Positions 1-12,049 of a stretch of DNA of 64,000 nucleotides are shown one piece after another. The translations under genes were made by a program, and so were the position numbers. The notes under the pieces were generated by a model. The model worked only from the letters and a program-made list of their open reading frames with translations. It had not been told where the DNA came from and ran no database searches. Numbering within the stretch: the stretch's first letter is position 1; every line of letters begins with the position of its first letter. Location: positions 34,121,676 to 34,185,675 of the forward strand of contig CM049311.1 of NCBI GenBank assembly GCA_026874595.1, given 5' to 3'. The stretch comes from Sipunculus nudus. Taxonomy: Eukaryota; Annelida; Sipuncula; Golfingiida; Sipunculidae.

Positions 1-3000
1 GCGGTGCCTGAGAACCATACTTTTAATTGTTTTGGCCTAATGCATTATTTATTGGTAGTGCAGAAAACACATAAAAATAATGCACATACTACTCAACTGA
101 TTGATTCCAACTTTTTACAGACGCATGACATTTAAAGGCATTTTCATTATTAAAATAAAAACAGGCATTTTATATTCCTTGGCTTTATGTAAGTGGTATA
201 CTGACTTTTCTTAAAACATCACGTCCATTAGCCAGGAAATAACTACTTTCATCACCAGTCTTGCACACATTTGGATAATCCCAATTTTTACACGAAGCAA
301 AAATGGACCAGCCACCATGTCATCTGCGATTTGTACAAATAATTTTAGAATTTATTTTTGGTCTGAACATTCTCTGGTCTTTTATCCGTATAACTCGTAC
401 ATCGCATGTCGATGTTTTGTGCCAAATGACACATAAAATTTACCAGGCCCACCGGTGTATTGTAGATTCTACCTAATATGGTTGATTTGTGTTTGTATGT
501 GTGGCCCAATCCAGCACCTGCGAAGCACCTAACGAAACTTTATGTGGAGATAAAGAAAAATAACGCGGCCGCTCTCTGACCTCATTGTCTGCCAGATGGG
601 TTTGCATAAGATACTATGGCCAGCCACGTCAACTACCCTGCGTACGTGGATCTTTATATTGCTGAATATAGGTACTTACGCGACACGTAATTATACGCTG
701 ACTTTCGGAATCACTCATATCGGTATACTATTTATAATGATAATTCTTTTTTATGATACCAAGTCAGAAGTTTTCGTTTATCACTGCATAAATTACATTA
801 AGCAGATAACATAATAAGATATATTAAAATAAATAATGTAATCTAATATAATAAAAAAATACATGTAATTGTAACAGATTTATTTGAAAAATAAATACAA
901 TGATAATACAATAAAAATCAATACAATGATTAAATCAATGCAATGACAAATTTAAATTTTCGAAACCTTATAAATGTTGAACATAATGATTAAAAATGTA
1001 GTACATCCTTAAATATGTAAATTAGTATATGTCCAATATATACATTTAAAAGGTGTAATTACAAAAACAAAAAAATCAGGTATTTTGGTCCATGTACAGA
1101 TCTGCAGGTGTATAGCTGATTACATCTTAATCTTGATCGTTCATTAAAGAATCTTAAAAAATAAACAAACTCTGCCATGAAAAATAAATCCTTGAATTAT
1201 TAAATGTCTCTGAAAATATTTAAATGGTTCTTGCTTTGCTGTAAACTGTAATGTTTTGTTTTAATTATAAATATTTTTATACCTGACATATGTTACATAA
1301 CATGCAACTGATAACTATCGCGTGTTTTATTTCTGTTTTGCTTTGCTATTAAAGAATTGAGACTATACTGTATATGTGATAAGAAATGAACGTCCCGTCC
1401 CGTTTGACTTGGCCAAAACTTAATGGATTCTGCCAAGACTGTTGTCAAAACCATCGACTGAAAGGATTCAGTAGGGCCATGCAAGATAAATCTAGCGAGG
1501 ATACATTTTTTGTCCAAGCAAGAAACGGTCCTCGGTGATGTTTCGGCTACACATTCTTCAGAAGAATTCTTAAAGTTATGGCATTTGGACTAATATACTG
1601 ATCAAATACACAATATATACAAGAACTGATGATTTTTTTTTTGTATTTTGCAAAGTATTTTGCCAAAGTTTTCGTATTGGGTCTGGTTCAATAAAGAATA
1701 AATAATAAATATTCCCGTTCACACCATATATTTTGTTTTGTTTCCATAACCCGTAAAACAACATTTATTGTGCACGTAGCCTAGCCAGCATTGATAACGG
1801 AATTCAATGATGTTTGCATAGCTGCGAGGCAGCGCCATCTAATGTTTATGTCTAAAATCATTCCCCTTTTAACATCTTTTTTTTCATTGATTTGGTGCTC
1901 CAAGCAGCCAACAGCGGTGTCTGTAATTGTACCGAAATATGAGGTGTAAAAGGGGGCTGAGAAAAGTGTTACGATTCTGATTTTTTCTGAGGAATTTGTT
2001 TTTCAGAGGAATTTGTTTAGCCGTTTATTCATTTCTGGTATCATGATCTTGGTCGATCTGTCCGTACCAATTAACAGGTGTGTATTCAAATAACTGTTCA
2101 ATGCAATGAATATGTCCAACTAGATTATACGTAACTTATGTTTTACAGGTAACCCTCTATTGTGCAGCCGACAAAAAGTCTGCTGTTTTGCTTGTATCTA
2201 TCAGTCCGTAGAACTACTTTTTAGCATCATTTAGATCTTTTTCTATATACTATTTGTCATGAATTTTATACATTAGTTTTACCAAGCCTGTCCAAACTCA
2301 AACGTCAGTGATCGAATCATAGGCCAGTTAAACGTGCATGTCAAGACAAGACCTACAAGGTCCTTTGGGTTTCAGCCAAACAAGCACTTTACTACCGTCT
2401 TTGTAAGCCGTGAAGTGCAGAAATAATTTGTTAAAGGTCTAAAAGCAATATTACACCTGGCCTGTAACTGAAGGTATTAAAATCTGTTTAAAGGTGCCCA
2501 TTCCCCTACCTCTTGAAAAAGAATTTGTGATGATGAAAAATTCTTATAATTCCTCCGTGAAGGATGTATATGTACTTGTATATTAACAACATGTTTGTAA
2601 AAACAGCAATGCTGACAAATGGGAAAACAGATAACCTAAAGTGGTAGGTTGTATATACTGACTTGCCGCCAGATGCGCTTGTTGAATTTGTTTTCTTTTG
2701 GCGGGCCCCCACATATTATAGAGATGATGATATTAACAAAACAAGCAGCCTGTATGCGGTAATTTCATGTTTTCTTTCCTATTTTTATAAAAGCTCCATG
2801 GGATTACTTTTAGTTTATAAAAGTCAGAAAGATTAATAGGTTCCTTTAACTTTAGCAGGTGTTTAGATTGATTGAGTAGCAGACAGTTTAACAAATCGGT
2901 ATGTAAGTTGTATGTTTATCCTTCATAGATAATAAGGAGATATTACATTTAGGCAGGTAGGTTAATTTAATTCAGCTTAGTTCAGCTAAATATCCTAGTG

Positions 3001-3270
3001 TTTGTGAATGTCCTGTTGTTCCTCATATATGCATGTTTATGTATGCTTTCATACCTTGTGCTAATTAAGTGCACGAGTGGAAGAAGTCAAGTAAGAAGAT
3101 TGAAACGTTGTTTTAAGCCTTATTTACAGGTGATTTCAGCATAATTAGGGTAAATGGGCAGTTTAAGGGAACCATGTATACTTAGTGGAACGGTTGGTCA
3201 AATAGGTCAAGGGGGTGGGCCCAGTGATACTTAAAATAACGCTCACCCGGGGAATACATTGTGTCAAGTG
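1..3270. other. AT-rich stretch without a recognisable gene
   Basis: No open frame here shows a protein domain I recognise, and the longest (about 75 codons) are what chance gives in AT-rich DNA. There is no clear tRNA, rRNA or mobile-element end. The DNA could be intergenic or intronic. Confidence 0.6.
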
Positions 3271-3280
3271 CCTGTGATTT

Positions 3281-3475
3281 TTATATATATATAATTCTAT
3301 ATATGTAAATATATATATGGGTGTGTGTTATATTATATAAACATTTTATATAAACTATATATAATATATAAAGTATATAAATATATATATACTTTATATA
3401 TTATATATACTTTATATATTATATATACTTTATATATTTTATATACTATATATAATATAAATATACTATAGGGTA
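3281..3475. repeat. TA-rich imperfect palindromic repeat
   Basis: Nearly pure A/T sequence in which short blocks reading TATATACTTTATATAT recur on both strands. The two orientations (AAAGTATATA and TATACTTTATA) make the region self-complementary, so it could extrude as a cruciform. It is not a simple dinucleotide array. Confidence 0.75.
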
Positions 3476-3479
3476 CACA

Positions 3480-4788
3480 TGCTTTAATATGATTTTATAT
3501 AACTTTTTATAACTGTAAGATTATTTTTAATTTAAGGGGGTCACTAGGTCCAACAAATCGAATTCTGACCTTAAAGTCCTTTGTGGAAATAACCAAAAAT
3601 AATTTTTCTTGACACTGTCATTTAAAGTTTTTATCACTGGGTAATATAACTGCTTTTCATTTTCCGATTTATCAAAATGATCTTGGGTTCCAAAAATAGG
3701 CGACATTTTGGAGGCACTTTCTCAGAGGTCAAGATCAGTATTTATCATCTAAGAATTGATTTACATCACCTCATGTAGATTAATCACCCCCCTGAGATAC
3801 AGGATCTGTTTCCTAGTGTTTCCATTGATTTATACCCACTTTGCTGAGGTCATTTATTCAGTGAACGCTCTGTTACATGTTTAAGCAAATTTAACTTTTT
3901 TATTCGTTTTAAGATTACTATGTCATCGACCGTTCTATTTTTTTGTATAAATGTACCCATTTTTCAAATACATCTGTCTTACTAAAGTCATCTTTACTCC
4001 AGCAATGTTTTCTTATCAGGCTGTGATAACAGGGAACAGTTTATCATTCATCTTACTTATAAGAATTCACCTCTAGTTCTATTCCCTCTAATTTGACGTA
4101 AAAAATTACATTTGCAACCATTTCTTTCGTACATGCAGGGGTGCAAAGAAATGTTTTCTCTTCATATGATACAAGAATTCATCCAGCAAGGATTTATACG
4201 CAGTCTTGGGGCTAATAATATTGTTATGAGAATGGGTAATCTGTATTATAATTCACGGTGGTATCAGTCAAACATTGTCACTTCCCTTTGTGGCCACGCC
4301 TTGGAAATGCCCTTATATGTCCTTAACTGCCAGGACTGCCAAGTGTGTCCTGATTGGGTAGGGGGGGGGGGGGGGATTTCCTATATAACCCAGCCCACAA
4401 CTGAGCGATAATAGGGTTTACTACTTAGTGATTATGGTAAAGGTACAAAATAAATATCAGGTGCAAATCTGTGAAATAAGACTGATATTGTTCCGAAATT
4501 GCAAATTTTGAAAATCCGCCATATTAGAGATATAGCGCAAATAGAAAATGGCGGAAGAAAGAAAAAGAGTTTGAAATCAGTGATTTTCACTCTGGGGGAC
4601 TTAAAAATGCCCACTTACATTTTTTTTTACCAAAATATTAATTTAGAAATAAACTCATCAGCCTCTTTAAGTCTTTGTAACTTAATAAAATAATCTTGAC
4701 TTCATTTCCATGTAACAATGTGTTTGAGTTGAAATCTACAGTGCAATATGTAAAGCTTGGTCTAAGCAAGTATTATAATAACTAGCCT
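3480..4788. other. Noncoding stretch with a G15 run
   Basis: No coding signal is recognised. A 15-base G homopolymer lies at 4361-4375. An open frame of about 99 codons at 4112-4411 runs through it and resembles nothing I know. Confidence 0.55.
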
Positions 4789-4793
4789 TTATA

Positions 4794-4853
<60 letters not shown>
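4789..4853. repeat. (TA)n microsatellite
   Basis: Almost uninterrupted TA dinucleotides. The array is followed directly by a short segment (4858-4885) resembling one arm of the foldback at 41256-41315, which also borders (AT)n arrays. Confidence 0.95.
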
Positions 4854-4857
<4 letters not shown>

Positions 4858-5132
4858 GATAAAGAAAAGCAACACTGTAAATTCACCACAGACTGTTTCA
4901 AGGGATGAGACCCGATCCTCAGGTGAATGTTGTTATAATGAAGACAGCGGCATGGTTTGAACAGCCGAGGCTATGCAAGATAACGCGATTATGCTTTGTG
5001 CGTATCGGGGAGAGCAAGTGAAAGACTGGCACTGATCCTATTGTCCTCGGGGGCCTAATAGGATATGTCGGGGAACTGGAACATGACAGGGGAAAGAGGT
5101 TATTTTTTTTTAATTTCAAGTTTCCCCAGTAT

Positions 5133-6170
5133 TTGTTCGGTCGTCCATTTGATATATATACAGACCATAAACCTCTTCTTGGACTTCTGAAAAACGACAA
5201 GCCAATTCCGCATACAGCAGCAGCTAGGGTGCAAAGGTGGGCACTGACCCTGGCTGCTTATGATTATCAGATTTACCACAAAAAGGGGTTAAAGAACTGT
5301 AACGCTGAAGCACTCAGCCGCTTACCTTTGCCACCCAGACCTCTGTCTACTCCCTTGCCACAAGAGTATGTTTTGGCAATGGATCTTCTAGACAGTACAC
5401 CACTAACGGCACAGCAAGTAGCATACTGGACTTTTAGAAACCCAATTTGGGATCAGGTGAAGACCTTTGTTCTGAAGGGTTGGCCCAAGAGTTCTCCTGA
5501 CTCCCAGTTAGACTCATACTTTCACATCAGACATGACCTGTCTATACATCAAGGTGGTATCATGTGGGGGTCCAGAGTGATTATACCGCCCCAGGGGAGA
5601 GAGTTGGTATTAAAAGAGCTGCATAACTCGCACTTGGGTATCGTGCGCATAAAAGGTCTTGAGCGAAGCTTCTGCTGGTCGCCGAAGTTAGATAAAGACA
5701 TAGAGCAACTAGTGAAAAGTTGTTCGCAATGTCAGGAACACTCCAGAAATCCTCCTAAAGCTACAGTACACCCGTGGGAGTATCCAGGGAAACCCTGGTT
5801 CCGTCTCCATCTTGATTATGCTGGACCAGTTGATGGAAAGATGATATTAGTTATTGTAGATGCATATACTAAGTTTATTGATGCTCATGTGACCTCTGGC
5901 TCTACTACAGAAATCACTGTAAGGAAACTGAGACAGACGTTCGCCACACAAGGATTGCTACACATAATCGTTTCAGATAATGACCCATGTTTTTTTTTCA
6001 GTGAGGAATTCCAACAGTTTTGTCGTGAGAACGGTATTCGTCATAAATTGGTAGCTCCCTTCCATCCATCATGCAATGGATTGACGCAGCGTGCAGTGGA
6101 AACGATTAGTATGGACTTAGAAAAACTCAGTCAGGTGATCTTGAATCTAAACTGTATCAGGTACTTATAG
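5133..6170 (+). pseudogene. pol: Ty3/gypsy pol fragment: RNase H end and integrase core
   Basis: Open frame of 345 codons. Residues 1-70 match the C-terminal part of Ty3/gypsy RNase H (TDHKPL near residue 11, and AEALSR near residue 58 where the family usually has ADALSR). A linker is followed by the integrase zinc-binding region (HNSHLG, later CSQCQ) at about residues 168-203, then the catalytic core. The core aspartates are visible at D228 (HLDYAG) and D282 (VSDND). The expected glutamate is replaced by Q319 in NGLTQRA. A phenylalanine run from a T homopolymer (about residues 287-289) appears to add one residue between D282 and Q319. The frame then stops while homology continues in another frame. 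The product would not be an active integrase. Confidence 0.9.
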
Positions 6171-6178
6171 ATTACAGG

Positions 6179-6667
6179 TTGGCACCACAGTCAACCACCG
6201 GAGTATGTCCTTCAGAACTCTTAATGAATAGACGCCCGCGATGCAGGTTGGATATTCTTCGGCCTTGTGTCAGTGATCGCGTACTGGCTCGGCAAGAAGG
6301 CATGATCAAAGCTGATGAACGTTCACGTGTTTTTGAGACTGGCAACACCGTTTTGGCTCGTTACTATTCTGGTAACACTAAATGGTTGCCAGGAGTGATT
6401 GAACAGTTTACAGGCCCTGTTTTGTGTTTAGTCAGGCTCGCCGATGGTCGTTGCTGGAGACGACACCATGATCAACTTCTCCATCGTCAAGTCAGCCCTC
6501 CTCTGTACAGGGAGGAAGAACCGTCTTACCCCCAGGTGAAGGCTCGGTCATGGCACCTGAACCTGCTCGACATGAACCGCGACCCACTGCTGGTCAGTCG
6601 GGTGAACAGCAGCATGCAGAGGATTCAACTCGCCAAACAGATCAAGATGAGTCAGCAGAGTGTGTGA
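6179..6667 (+). pseudogene. pol: Ty3/gypsy integrase C-terminal region, shifted frame
   Basis: This continues the integrase in a different frame from the preceding segment. It shows the post-core stretch (ELLMNRRPRCRLDILRP) and the SH3-like C-terminal module (GNTVLARYYSGNTKWLPGVI, then DGRCWRRHHDQLL) that in Ty3/gypsy integrases helps bind DNA and choose targets. Part of the core-to-C-terminal helix appears missing between about 6120 and 6180. Together with the frame change this indicates decay rather than programmed frameshifting. Confidence 0.85.
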
Positions 6668-6732
6668 AATTGACCGCTGAACCACGTCGGTCAGAAAGAT
6701 TACGCAAAACACCGCAACGTTTAGAATTGTGA
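6550..6732 (+). pseudogene. pol: Ty3/gypsy pol extreme C-terminus, third frame
   Basis: A third frame ends in PRRSERLRKTPQRLEL followed by a stop. Basic tails of the form RRSxRxRxxPxRL are common at the end of Ty3/gypsy polyproteins. It overlaps the end of the previous segment in another frame, so a second frameshift lies near 6540-6660. Confidence 0.7.
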
Positions 6733-7048
6733 TGTTAGATCCAGTGGTGTAGGCGGATCGCTGCCCTGGACTATCTATTAGGTTTAATATGTGTTGGATA
6801 GCTTAATTCAGATAAGTTGTTTCTTCCTATCCAGTGGATCGCTGCCCTGGATATTAACATGTTGCTTAAGTTTTATTATTTCTTAAAAGTCAGAAAAAGT
6901 CCATACCTTGAAAGAAATACCAACAACATGTTTATTTGAATCTTTGTAGAACATGGTTGAATTAACTCCTCATATATTGTGCATCTTGATATATTTCGTG
7001 GAACATTTTACAAGGACTCTGTGAATAGTTTGGTGTATGCCACAAGCT

Positions 7049-7061
7049 AAAAAGGGAGGAA
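7049..7061 (+). promoter_or_regulatory. Polypurine tract of the Ty3/gypsy element
   Basis: Purine run AAAAAGGGAGGAA lying immediately before TGTTAGGT. It is the expected plus-strand primer position at the upstream edge of a 3' LTR. Confidence 0.8.
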
Positions 7062-7234
7062 TGTTAGGTATTAACTATAGTGCATGCACCAGTCTAGACG
7101 GCCACCCTGATTTGGGGCCACTTCCGTTTCCGCCCGCTGTTCGGTGAACCAGTGCCATGCTGCATTGCTGTATGTGATTCTGGACATTAAAGGCAGTTAA
7201 TCCCTATTTTCTTATGATTAACACAAACATAACA
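7062..7234 (+). repeat. 3' LTR of the Ty3/gypsy element
   Basis: This 173-bp segment starts TGTTA next to the polypurine tract and ends TAACA, the inverted TG...CA termini expected of an LTR. An ATTAAA possible poly(A) signal lies near 7187. No matching 5' LTR was seen in the window, so the boundary rests on the tract and the terminal inverted bases alone. Confidence 0.7.
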
Positions 7235-8441
7235 CCCCGACTCAGCCTTGACACGTGTAGAGCTGGCACCACGCAGTCTGCACTGTCTGTATATGTGTAT
7301 AGATGTATATATGGTAGGTATATATCGGTGTGTATGTGTAAAGATATATAAAGACAGATGTAATATGTATATAACAAAATATCAAATGTATTTGTATATG
7401 TTTTATTTTCACAACAATATTTAATGTACAAATAATTTGTTTTATAATAAAAATATGCTATATATATTTTGTGCGTTTGTTGTGTAAATTAATTGTTATA
7501 ATTTAAGGAAATACTAGTAATTAGGCTCTTGAAAATAATGCATTTTGATTTAAACTCTTTGTGGTTAGTAAATGTGTCTTAGAGCGGTCCTGTTCTACAC
7601 TGCAGATTGTGAAGAGGGTTGTATGCTGTTTAGGGTCTTCAGATCAGATCAATATGATTTGAAAGACATAATTACAGACGAGAAGGCTGCTGTCCCAAAT
7701 AACCCAGCTGCAGCATTGTCCCATCCATTGTGTCTTAGCACTCACAAATATAAAAAAATATAACAAATAACCCTGAGTCAGTCATAAAGAGAACTCCAAG
7801 TCTGTTTTAGCAGTCTCTCTCCTTCCTTGTTAGTATGACTTGCCATATTGCACCTTCAGATGTTATATTGGAATAAGTACCCATACAATTAATCCAAATA
7901 TTCCTATAAAGATACTGATTTACCTTACCAAAGGCAATATAAGAGTAAATTTGTATTATTGCTAAATTATTATAATTTTAAATTATAATTTATTGTAAAT
8001 GTTCTTTTCTCAGAATTAAATCTGGTATCAGAGTATTATAACTGGAATATATAGCTTCTGGAAACATTCCTTTTTTAAATTTTATATTACACAATTCTTA
8101 AATTGGAGGGTACTTGAAGTACCCCTGAAATCCTGATAAACGGTTTTTCATCAGCCCGAACAAAAACAGAGCAATTATTCTAATAATCTTGCTTGTTAAT
8201 TTAGTTTGCACAAGTAAAGCCTAGCTGAGGCTATATAGCAAGTACTTTACTTATTACACTGTCAATATGATATAGATTAATAATAACCATGAGGCTTTCC
8301 GTCTGGTGGAGTGTTATATACAGAACTATATGGCCTGTGTATAATTATATGTGTGTATGCGTTTTCTATCATGATACATGGCTCTTTCATAATTCATTTA
8401 AAACTGTGAATTTCATGCTTTGTATTATTTATTTAAATTTA

Positions 8442-8445
<4 letters not shown>
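7235..8445. other. Noncoding stretch
   Basis: AT-rich with TATA/TGTA-rich patches near 7285-7400. No gene is recognised. It contains the two adjacent hairpins listed separately at 8108-8163. Confidence 0.5.
8108..8163. other. Two adjacent hairpins
   Basis: GGGTAC-TTGAA-GTACCC at 8108-8124 is a perfect 6-bp stem with a 5-base loop. About 8 bases on, CTGAT...ATCAG (8133-8154) forms a second stem with T-rich and A-rich inner arms. Function unknown; they could be remnants of an element end. Confidence 0.5.

Positions 8446-8446
<1 letters not shown>

Positions 8447-8528
<82 letters not shown>
8447..8528. repeat. Compound microsatellite (CT)n then (TA)n
   Basis: A CT-dinucleotide run (about 8447-8477) passes directly into a TA run (about 8480-8528). 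The translated SLSLS/IYIYI peptide across it is an artefact. Confidence 0.95.
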
Positions 8529-8529
<1 letters not shown>

Positions 8530-8531
<2 letters not shown>

Positions 8532-9524
8532 TGAATTGAATTATTAAAAGTAGGATTGTTTATGTTGAATTATATAAATAATCCAATGTATGTATAATTG
8601 TCCATAATGATGGTGGGGGTTACTAAAAATTCCATCGGGATGGGTGTGGTACGTATAACGCTTCATTTAAGACCAGCCCTGTGTATGGTACTATAAAGTA
8701 AGGGCTAAGGCCAGCAAAATAAAAAGTCACTTTACGAATAGTATATATAGTAATACCACTGCTAAACAAAAAGCGTTTATCAATGTCAAAACAACAATTT
8801 TTCATTTCTGATAATGAAGCACGTATTAAAAAAATAATGATAATAATAAATAAAATATAATGCCACCACGGCACCAGTCACAACATTTTTATAACAACTT
8901 TGTTGCAAAGCGTCAAGAGCGATATTGCACAAACTCGACCAAGTCAAGAATTACTTGAATTGTATTGTATGTACTAAAAATCTACATTTTATTGCTAAAA
9001 ATATTTTATTACTGAATTATCTCATGATTTTGTTAATAATTACCAGAATATATCTTAAAACTCCCGCAGACTCCATCCTCGATTTTGAACATCCTGTCTC
9101 TTCGTCACTGGAATCAAACCTGTTGCAGTGTTGGCGTGTTGGCTTGCAGCGGCCGTTTTCACCGACTGCCTTCTATTTCTAACTACATGGCTAAAAATTA
9201 GGTTAGTGTCGAAGTTGCCATAACCTCTACAGATCTTAACAGGCCGTTTTATTCTCCTTTTACGGTGTATGGACATTATCATCTGAAGATGATTCCTCCG
9301 CCTCGCTTGATCAGATCCCCTCGTAGGCCTTGCATGCTGGAATCTCGTGGACGCGCAACCGAGGTTTTAGTTGTGACCTCACACACGTCCCAGGGGCTGT
9401 CTCAACTTTTTCAGGGGCTCCCAGGACTCTGTTCACAAATTCGTTTCTATCACGGACAGTAGCTCCCCAATGTCAGAAATTTATACATCAGTTCAATTTG
9501 TAGGTTCATACCTTTCATATGTGC
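8530..9524. other. Noncoding stretch
   Basis: No supported gene. Open frames of 75-85 codons on both strands have no recognisable domain. Confidence 0.5.
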
Positions 9525-9533
9525 GAAAACACA

Positions 9534-10225
9534 TACGCTCCCGAGGCAGCGGAAATCTTGCGCTTCTAAAGAAGCAGCTGATTTTCACGCTGCCAGCTTT
9601 GACCGTTTATGATATATTTAGACACCAGATGGCGGTTTGTTGTCCACTGAAATAAACGTGCGTACGATGTGACAAGCAGCCAATCAGATGCCAATAAACA
9701 AACACTCAACAGGCATCCTGGCTCCGCCCATTGCCGCGCTTCAAGCGCCGTTTGATGAGTTTCCGGTCGAATTTAAATTGCTCCCTCTGCATTCTCGCAT
9801 CATCGACCGATTCGATTATGACATTATGACTGTGTTAGCGTAGCCATGTACCTGTTGTCTGCAGAACTGAAACCAGCCAGCGAGGTGTGCACGCAGCCTT
9901 TGTTGTTACGTTTCGTTTGAATTACAGCTCACCGGCCGAGCATCCTATGTGCCCAAGGCCCTAAGCAAACCACGTCAGGGGCAATTCTCTCTGAGCCTGT
10001 TTAGACGGTTACGCTGGGGGATGAGCTGTCACTCAAAAAGAAATGAATATGATTGGCTCCGTGTATTCCTCGCTTGGCTTTGTCTTCCAGCACAAAGTTT
10101 CATCTGATTGGACAAAAATACAGTGCTCCCCTCTGGTGTTGCAAAGCAGGATACGAGGTCATAACAAACAGCGCCCTACGATATAGAAAGTAGCCCTATA
10201 GGTAAAGCGCTGTGTAAAGAGCGTA
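9534..10225 (+). mobile_element. Non-autonomous DNA transposon, copy 1 (with 8-bp flanking duplication)
   Basis: About 692 bp closely similar to 50371-51068 in the same orientation. Its ends are inverted: it starts TACGCTC and ends GAGCGTA, and roughly 12 of the first 18 bases match if mismatches are allowed (CAGCG recurs at the same distance inside). It is flanked by GAAAACAC at 9525-9532 and again at 10226-10233, with one extra A between the left duplication and TACGCTC. No transposase frame is present. The interior holds inverted and direct CCAAT boxes (CAGCCAATCAG, GATTGGCT, TGATTGGAC) and a GC-box-like GGCTCCGCCC. The 8-bp (possibly 9-bp) duplication fits hAT, P or Merlin, or Mutator if 9 bp. 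The superfamily is not assigned. Confidence 0.82.
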
Positions 10226-10233
10226 GAAAACAC

Positions 10234-11990
10234 CCAGAGGGTTGAAGTAGGGCTTAATGACCATTTTAGTTTCCCAAATACGACAGATGGGTTAACTACC
10301 TTTATAATAGATAACGTAAAACACACCCGTGACAGTAGCCTACTTAGTAAGCCTCCCAGTGAGGTTTACGAGCACTCTGTATAAAATATTGGAGTGCGAA
10401 CGAGGACACAGATATTAGATGAATCATATAATTAGATTAAAAACAAACATGGGTCTTTATCTGGGTGTGTGAACCATTTCCAATAAGTAAAAATAAGAAA
10501 GTTTGCAGGTGGCTATTAGCCCCGCTTAGGGACATTGTTTTTCTTGCAATTTTTGGTTTAGTCACTACGTGGCACTATTTTAGGGACCAGGCAGTAAATT
10601 TTATGCTTTGATTTCCATGATGAATGAGCCTGAAACCTAACGGCCAATCAGAGGAAGGACTTTGAAAACTGGCTTCTCCCTAGAAACCTGCAAGCATCGC
10701 TTCTTAACTTTGCACCTGGATAATATATTTCATTTCTTATTTCAGCAAGAAACAAGCGAGGTGTCGTAGTAAAGGGTATGTTAGCTAGATTATATTAGGT
10801 TATGTGGAAAGAGGAGGAATATTTAGTAATATCAGACAGAGCACCTCCAGAACGCATGCAGTGCTCTCAGTCTCTGTGTTATATAGAGACGGATACTGAA
10901 AGGTGAACACTTTGGTCCTGGGGGCTTCGTGATGCCATGCCAAGGATAATTTGAGAATTAATAAGCAATAGACAAGGCAATAAATCCGTTTATTTTAATC
11001 ACATGCTTTATTAAAAGAATCAAATTGTATTTGTTGATGTCCTAGGAATCCCGTGGAGGGCCTCACGTCTTGATTTAGAATAGCATACTGTTTCTGCCTT
11101 GATAGGCAAACTGTTTCTGCGCCGAGACAGTCCATTCGGAAAATAATTTGAACATCTTTTAAGGAAAATGATAAGCTTACGACACATTTTGTATCATTCC
11201 CGACAGTTCAGACCAAAAACGTACATATCCGAGGCTTGGCCACAGAGGAGTTCCGTGACAAAGGTCAGGTGCAACCACCGCCAATAAATAATATAAAACA
11301 GTCATCCTGTGAACGGCATGGCGACTGAGCCCACGTGACGTCCCTTGGTACCATGATATCATATTTCTTAATGAAGACGATGTGATGTATTTTGCTATTT
11401 CACCGCTAATAGCATGGTCGCTGACTTGTAAAAATCTCCAGGGATACAGCAGACCGGTATGTTCGCACCGGGAAGGTTCTTAGATATCCCGATCTCCCTT
11501 TGTCACATAAACAAGATTAACTCTACGGGTGACTTGGTCGACAACGCAGCCAAGCGTGCGAGCCCCCGATAAAAACAAACAATACAACCCAGCTGCACTC
11601 TGTGGCGGTATTTGATTCAGAATTGATTCTCTCTGCGGATGATTTCACATTAGAAAAAGACCAGCTTTAACCCAGATAGTCTCTACAGATATTATTAACC
11701 TTGTTATCAGACACGGAGCACAGAAGGACATTTTAAAGAAACCATCTTTTGATGCCAATCTATATATTCTTTCACGGTGACTTGGACTTTCAAATCCGGG
11801 TTTCTGTCTATATTTGGAAATCTTTTTGCGACCTCGCATCGAATTTTGATAACATGTTGGATATAGTCTTCTATATATAACCAGATGATCCCACAGATAT
11901 TTTGCTCTGGCGCTCATTGAAAAGCTACTTTGAATTTGTGTTCCTTTTAAAACAAATATAATATTATACAGATTGAGAATATAACACTAA
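10234..11990. other. Noncoding stretch with one dispersed repeat
   Basis: No gene recognised. It contains the repeat at about 11185-11300. The rest has no clear structure. Confidence 0.5.
11185..11300 (+). repeat. Dispersed repeat, copy A
   Basis: Resembles about 46500-46617 in the same orientation. Shared landmarks are a TCATTCC(C/T)GACAGTTCA block, GGCCACAGAGG and GTGACAAA...CAACCACCG. Both are short pieces of what is probably a larger interspersed repeat. Indels break any shared reading frame. Confidence 0.65.
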
Positions 11991-11994
11991 ATGG

Positions 11995-11998
<4 letters not shown>

Positions 11999-12042
<44 letters not shown>
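11999..12042. repeat. (AT)n microsatellite
   Basis: Uninterrupted AT dinucleotides. Confidence 0.95.
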
Positions 12043-12044
<2 letters not shown>

Positions 12045-12049
12045 GTTGC

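Larger units (their letters stand above)
5106..7234 (+). mobile_element. Degraded Ty3/gypsy LTR retrotransposon, 3' portion
   Basis: This is the 3' half of a Ty3/gypsy retrotransposon: the RNase H end of the polymerase region, integrase, the integrase C-terminal module, a polypurine tract (about 7049-7061) and a short 3' LTR (7062-7234). No gag, protease or reverse transcriptase and no 5' LTR were found upstream. The RNase H homology starts after a T-run near 5101. The pol region needs three reading frames, so the copy is dead. The order RNase H, integrase, PPT, LTR is that of Ty3/gypsy. The clade is not assigned. Confidence 0.9.

Noticed and set aside
8289-8534. Open frame ending in SLSLS and IYIYI
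   Set aside because: The second half is a compound microsatellite, and the first half has no domain.
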